Part shown: one piece after another, positions 61,584 through 64,000 of the stretch | Layout of the letters: every line of letters starts with the position of its first letter | Position numbering within the stretch: the stretch's first letter is position 1 | Position numbers and translations under genes: made by a program | The notes under the pieces: model-generated | Database searches by the model: none | What the model was told of the DNA's origin: nothing | The model's input: only the letters and a program-made list of their open reading frames with translations | Assembly: GCA_905221615.1 (NCBI GenBank) | Contig: CAJNDT010005873.1 | Location: 389,764 to 453,763, forward strand | Length of the DNA: 64,000 nt | Direction: 5' to 3' | DNA from: Symbiodinium sp. CCMP2592 | Lineage: Eukaryota; Sar; Dinophyceae; Suessiales; Symbiodiniaceae

Positions 61584-64000
61584 TTAGCTGTAGGTCCAGC
61601 TCAAGATTTCGGATCTCCTCAGTGATAGAGGCACCCTCAACTGTCGATGAACAAGATCGCACTAGTGAGTACTTGGCTGCATCATTGTCCACGAAGCTGA
61701 CTACTTGGGCTCCCCCAAGAAGATGTTGCCATTTCCTGTAGGAGAGCCACACTGGGTACAGCTCCAAAGCATAAATTGGATTGGACGATTCTTTCAGGAG
61801 TCGCCTCATGACTTCCTTTGGGGCCCTTTCGCTGAATGCCGATACAGCCCTTCCACTCTGGTCGTAAAGAATGGCACCAACTGCACCAAACTCTCGCTCA
61901 GGCTCGCAAGATCCGTCGGTGAACAGGTACCAGGTAGCCAAGGATCGGGCCGAAATTTGCAAAGGAATCGCCGACTCAAGCCTTCTCCTCAAGGTAACAA
62001 TCGCTGCAGTCACAACTGGGGGCAACTTCGTGGCAGTCGCCCCCGATCGCGCAAAGTGGTCGATCGTCCGCAAGGCCTGAGCTGGGCCCCTGCCGTACGC
62101 GTGTCCTTCAAAGAAGTTCATGCGACCCCTCAATCTCTCGGACTCCTTCTGAGAGAGTCGGTTGCACTCCAGCGTTTCGGACAGTGCAGATTTGAGCTCG
62201 GATACCCGCTTCTCGGTATGCCCAATCTCAATTTTCCCTTGCTTAAATCCCCTAAGGTCAACCGAAAGCCCCAGCATGCCAAACTGCTCACAGAAGGCCG
62301 GCGCTTTCTTACCTTCTTTGGCGAAGTCAAGTCCTAGCAGAGAAAATAAAGACTCTATGGCATAAGCGGTATTCTTTTTCAACGACTCCTTACTGACGAC
62401 AGAGTAGTCGTCGAAGAAAGCCGTCCACAGGGCCCTGAGGCCTATAACCCCGATCTGCCAAATGCAGGCGCTTATTCTAAGAAAGGCCGACACTGAGCCT
62501 ATACCCCCAAAGGGGAGGGAACTAAACCCGAAGAGGACAGGGTTAGGGTTTCCAGGCTCTGCCACCATGAATCTCAGCAAGTCGAAATCCCGCTGGCAGA
62601 TTGGGAATTGTTTGTACGCACTCTTGAGGTCATACGTACGGCCGCATAAGGAAAAGTTAGGGTCCGTAACCAACGACGTGGCGTACGCAAGCATCGCAGC
62701 CATCTTATCGATCGAATGAAGTACGAACTTTTCCCTGAGCCCCACCGTCGCATTAAGACCGCAACAAGAGAGATCATCTATCACCCGAATTTTGCCTCCT
62801 TGAAGAATGCCAAGATTCTAGCAACCACTTTCCCATCCATCTGTTGCTCCGAACACTTCCAGATCCATCCATGTGCTTCTTCCGAAAGCGTCTCCTCCCA
62901 AGTGGCTTTTTCCAGATCATCATCCTGCCTGACCTGGGTCTTCTGCAAAGTGGCGGCATTGAAGCCGCTTGACAGAATCTTCAACGACTCCACTGATAGC
63001 TCCGGCCTCTTTGCCGACGGTGGGAACGAACCACTGCTCGGCATCCACCCGCTGAGACTAAAGCCCTCAAGCATATCGTTCACCAGATTGGTGTCGGGAA
63101 GGTTGTAGTGCTCTGCCATTTCTTGCCACAGCAAAAGCCTTTATCCCTCCAAAATTTTCTTTATGTGGGGGGGGGAGGCCCTCGTGCAGCGCTGCTTCCT
63201 GTTTTTCCAAAGCCTTGGCTCTGGAACGCCACTTCGCAATGAAAGCTAGGCGAGTCTTTGCAAGTTTTACCTCGTCCCCCACGATGTTTTCTTTCACCAC
63301 CTCCTTCAAGATCGGCTCCAAGGAAGATTTGAAATCAGCAGGGTGTCCACAAGTCACAGCCCGTTTGACAAAGGCTTCAGGCGAGGCAGGTATGCCAAAA
63401 GTGAAGACCTCAATCAAGCTGTCTGGGCGAAGAGACTTTGGATCAAGCTGAAGTTTCACGCCCTCTATGGGAGTTCGTTTCTCGGCCTGGTGCTCCCCCC
63501 ACATAAGAAGACGCCGAGAAAGCAACACTGCATGCTGTGGCGCGGCAGGTGGCGAAGTTGACGGCTCGACCACAATTTGCAAACGATGGCTGTACTCCGG
63601 GAGCAGCTGCGGCAAGCTAGCTCCTGCGGGCTGGAGTCCGAGAGCCAGCCGCTGCAACTTCCGCGCTGAGGATTCAGCGGCATCAGGCAAATAGAGCCTC
63701 TCTCGAACACCTGCGTTGCGACACACTTGCTTCAACATGCCTGCCACTCGCTCGCAGAAAATCTGCGGGTAAGCTGACGATGAACGGTCAGCAATGAATT
63801 GGCGACGCTCCGATGCCACGGGGATCCAAGGTTCATGCTTGCACAACTTTGCTCCGGGACACTGCGCAGCAAGGGAGTCAAAGGCATGATCTGAAGTCCA
63901 AAGCTGAAGCAGCTTGGGCCTGGCACCTCCATGTTGGCACATATGGAATTGCACGGTTGATCCAGCATGCATTGCAGCCAAGGATTTGAAGTAATCCGTT
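61579..64000 (-). pseudogene. Element E pol: MTase end / linker / RT / RNase H (several lesions, partial)
   Basis: The frame 62784-61579 holds RT (RVIDDLSCCGLNA, TYDLKSAYKQF, LPFGGIGSVSAF, TAFFDDYSV) and RNase H (LFTDGSCEP, ALELYPVWL, SFVDNDAAK); the last RNase H block (VPS-SN-AD) is absent. Upstream, 63134-62781 and 63981-63067 carry the linker (FVKRAVTCGHP) and the end of the MTase-like domain (FHMCQHGGARPK). Frames change near 62.79 kb and in the G run at about 63.17 kb, where a stop also follows. MTase next to RT suggests the 2OG-MTase order of B and D; the 2OG part would be outside the window. Confidence 0.8.

Larger units (their letters stand above)
35746..64000 (-). mobile_element. Element E: YR retrotransposon, 3' half, interrupted by X/D/C
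   Basis: B2 35746-35906 and B1 61423-61583 are near-identical 161-bp repeats in the order seen in the other elements, with pol directly beyond B1. Copia-like X, itself carrying D and C, sits between them. E inserted into the pol of Z. Its gag, YR and A1 are beyond the right edge. Pol carries several frameshifts and a truncated end, so E is inactive. Confidence 0.75.

Overview
The window looks like nuclear DNA of a dinoflagellate, most likely a Symbiodiniaceae-type alga. Three things point there. A kinase gene at the left edge is cut into about 20 tiny exons whose introns begin mostly with GC, sometimes GT or GA, and whose acceptors are almost always AG followed by G. Genes are sparse. The rest is packed with retroelements of the tyrosine-recombinase (YR) and Ty1/copia types. 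There is no bacterial operon structure and no rRNA, tRNA or CRISPR that I can see.

Layout. (1) 0.16-2.47 kb: minus-strand RCK/MAK/ICK-like protein kinase gene; the exons add up to a frame-consistent 278-codon kinase domain. (2) 2.5-14.6 kb: no gene I can support, with a 690-bp direct duplication (6789-7478 and 7992-8681), a GGCCTAAA tandem patch and a short telomere-like patch. (3) 14.59 kb to the right edge: a nest of retroelements, all coding on the minus strand.

The nest can be read from repeats that are split apart and resume further on. A solo repeat of the A family (14590) is cut by relic Y (14728-17113). Y is cut by element Z, seen in three pieces (17114-17172, 25942-26213, 35287-35745). 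Z is cut by element A (17173-25941), element B (26214-35286) and element E (35746 to beyond the window). E is cut by a copia-like element X. The pol of X is cut by element D (39786-57267), and D is cut by element C (40195-48931).

Elements A, B, C, D, E, Z and Y share one plan. On the coding strand it is A1 - YR - gag (CCCH finger) - pol - B1 - A2 - bridge - B2, the split-direct-repeat layout of PAT/Ngaro-type YR retrotransposons but with the recombinase gene first. Insertions leave no target-site duplication, and the broken host sequences rejoin cleanly.

The most interesting content is pol. In A, B, C and D, one polyprotein carries a 2-oxoglutarate/Fe(II) dioxygenase-like domain (HxD, then H-x4-W-x-G-x-R) and a cytosine-C5-methyltransferase-like domain (PPC and E-N-P type motifs) ahead of reverse transcriptase and RNase H. 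The two modules occur in both orders: MTase-2OG in A and C, 2OG-MTase in B and D. Dinoflagellates replace much of their thymine with hydroxymethyluracil, so retroelements carrying a base-methylating and a base-oxidising fold are a candidate undescribed DNA-modification module. That function is inference; the motifs are seen. The copia-like X adds a SAP domain before its integrase and a membrane plus zinc-motif tail after its RNase H.
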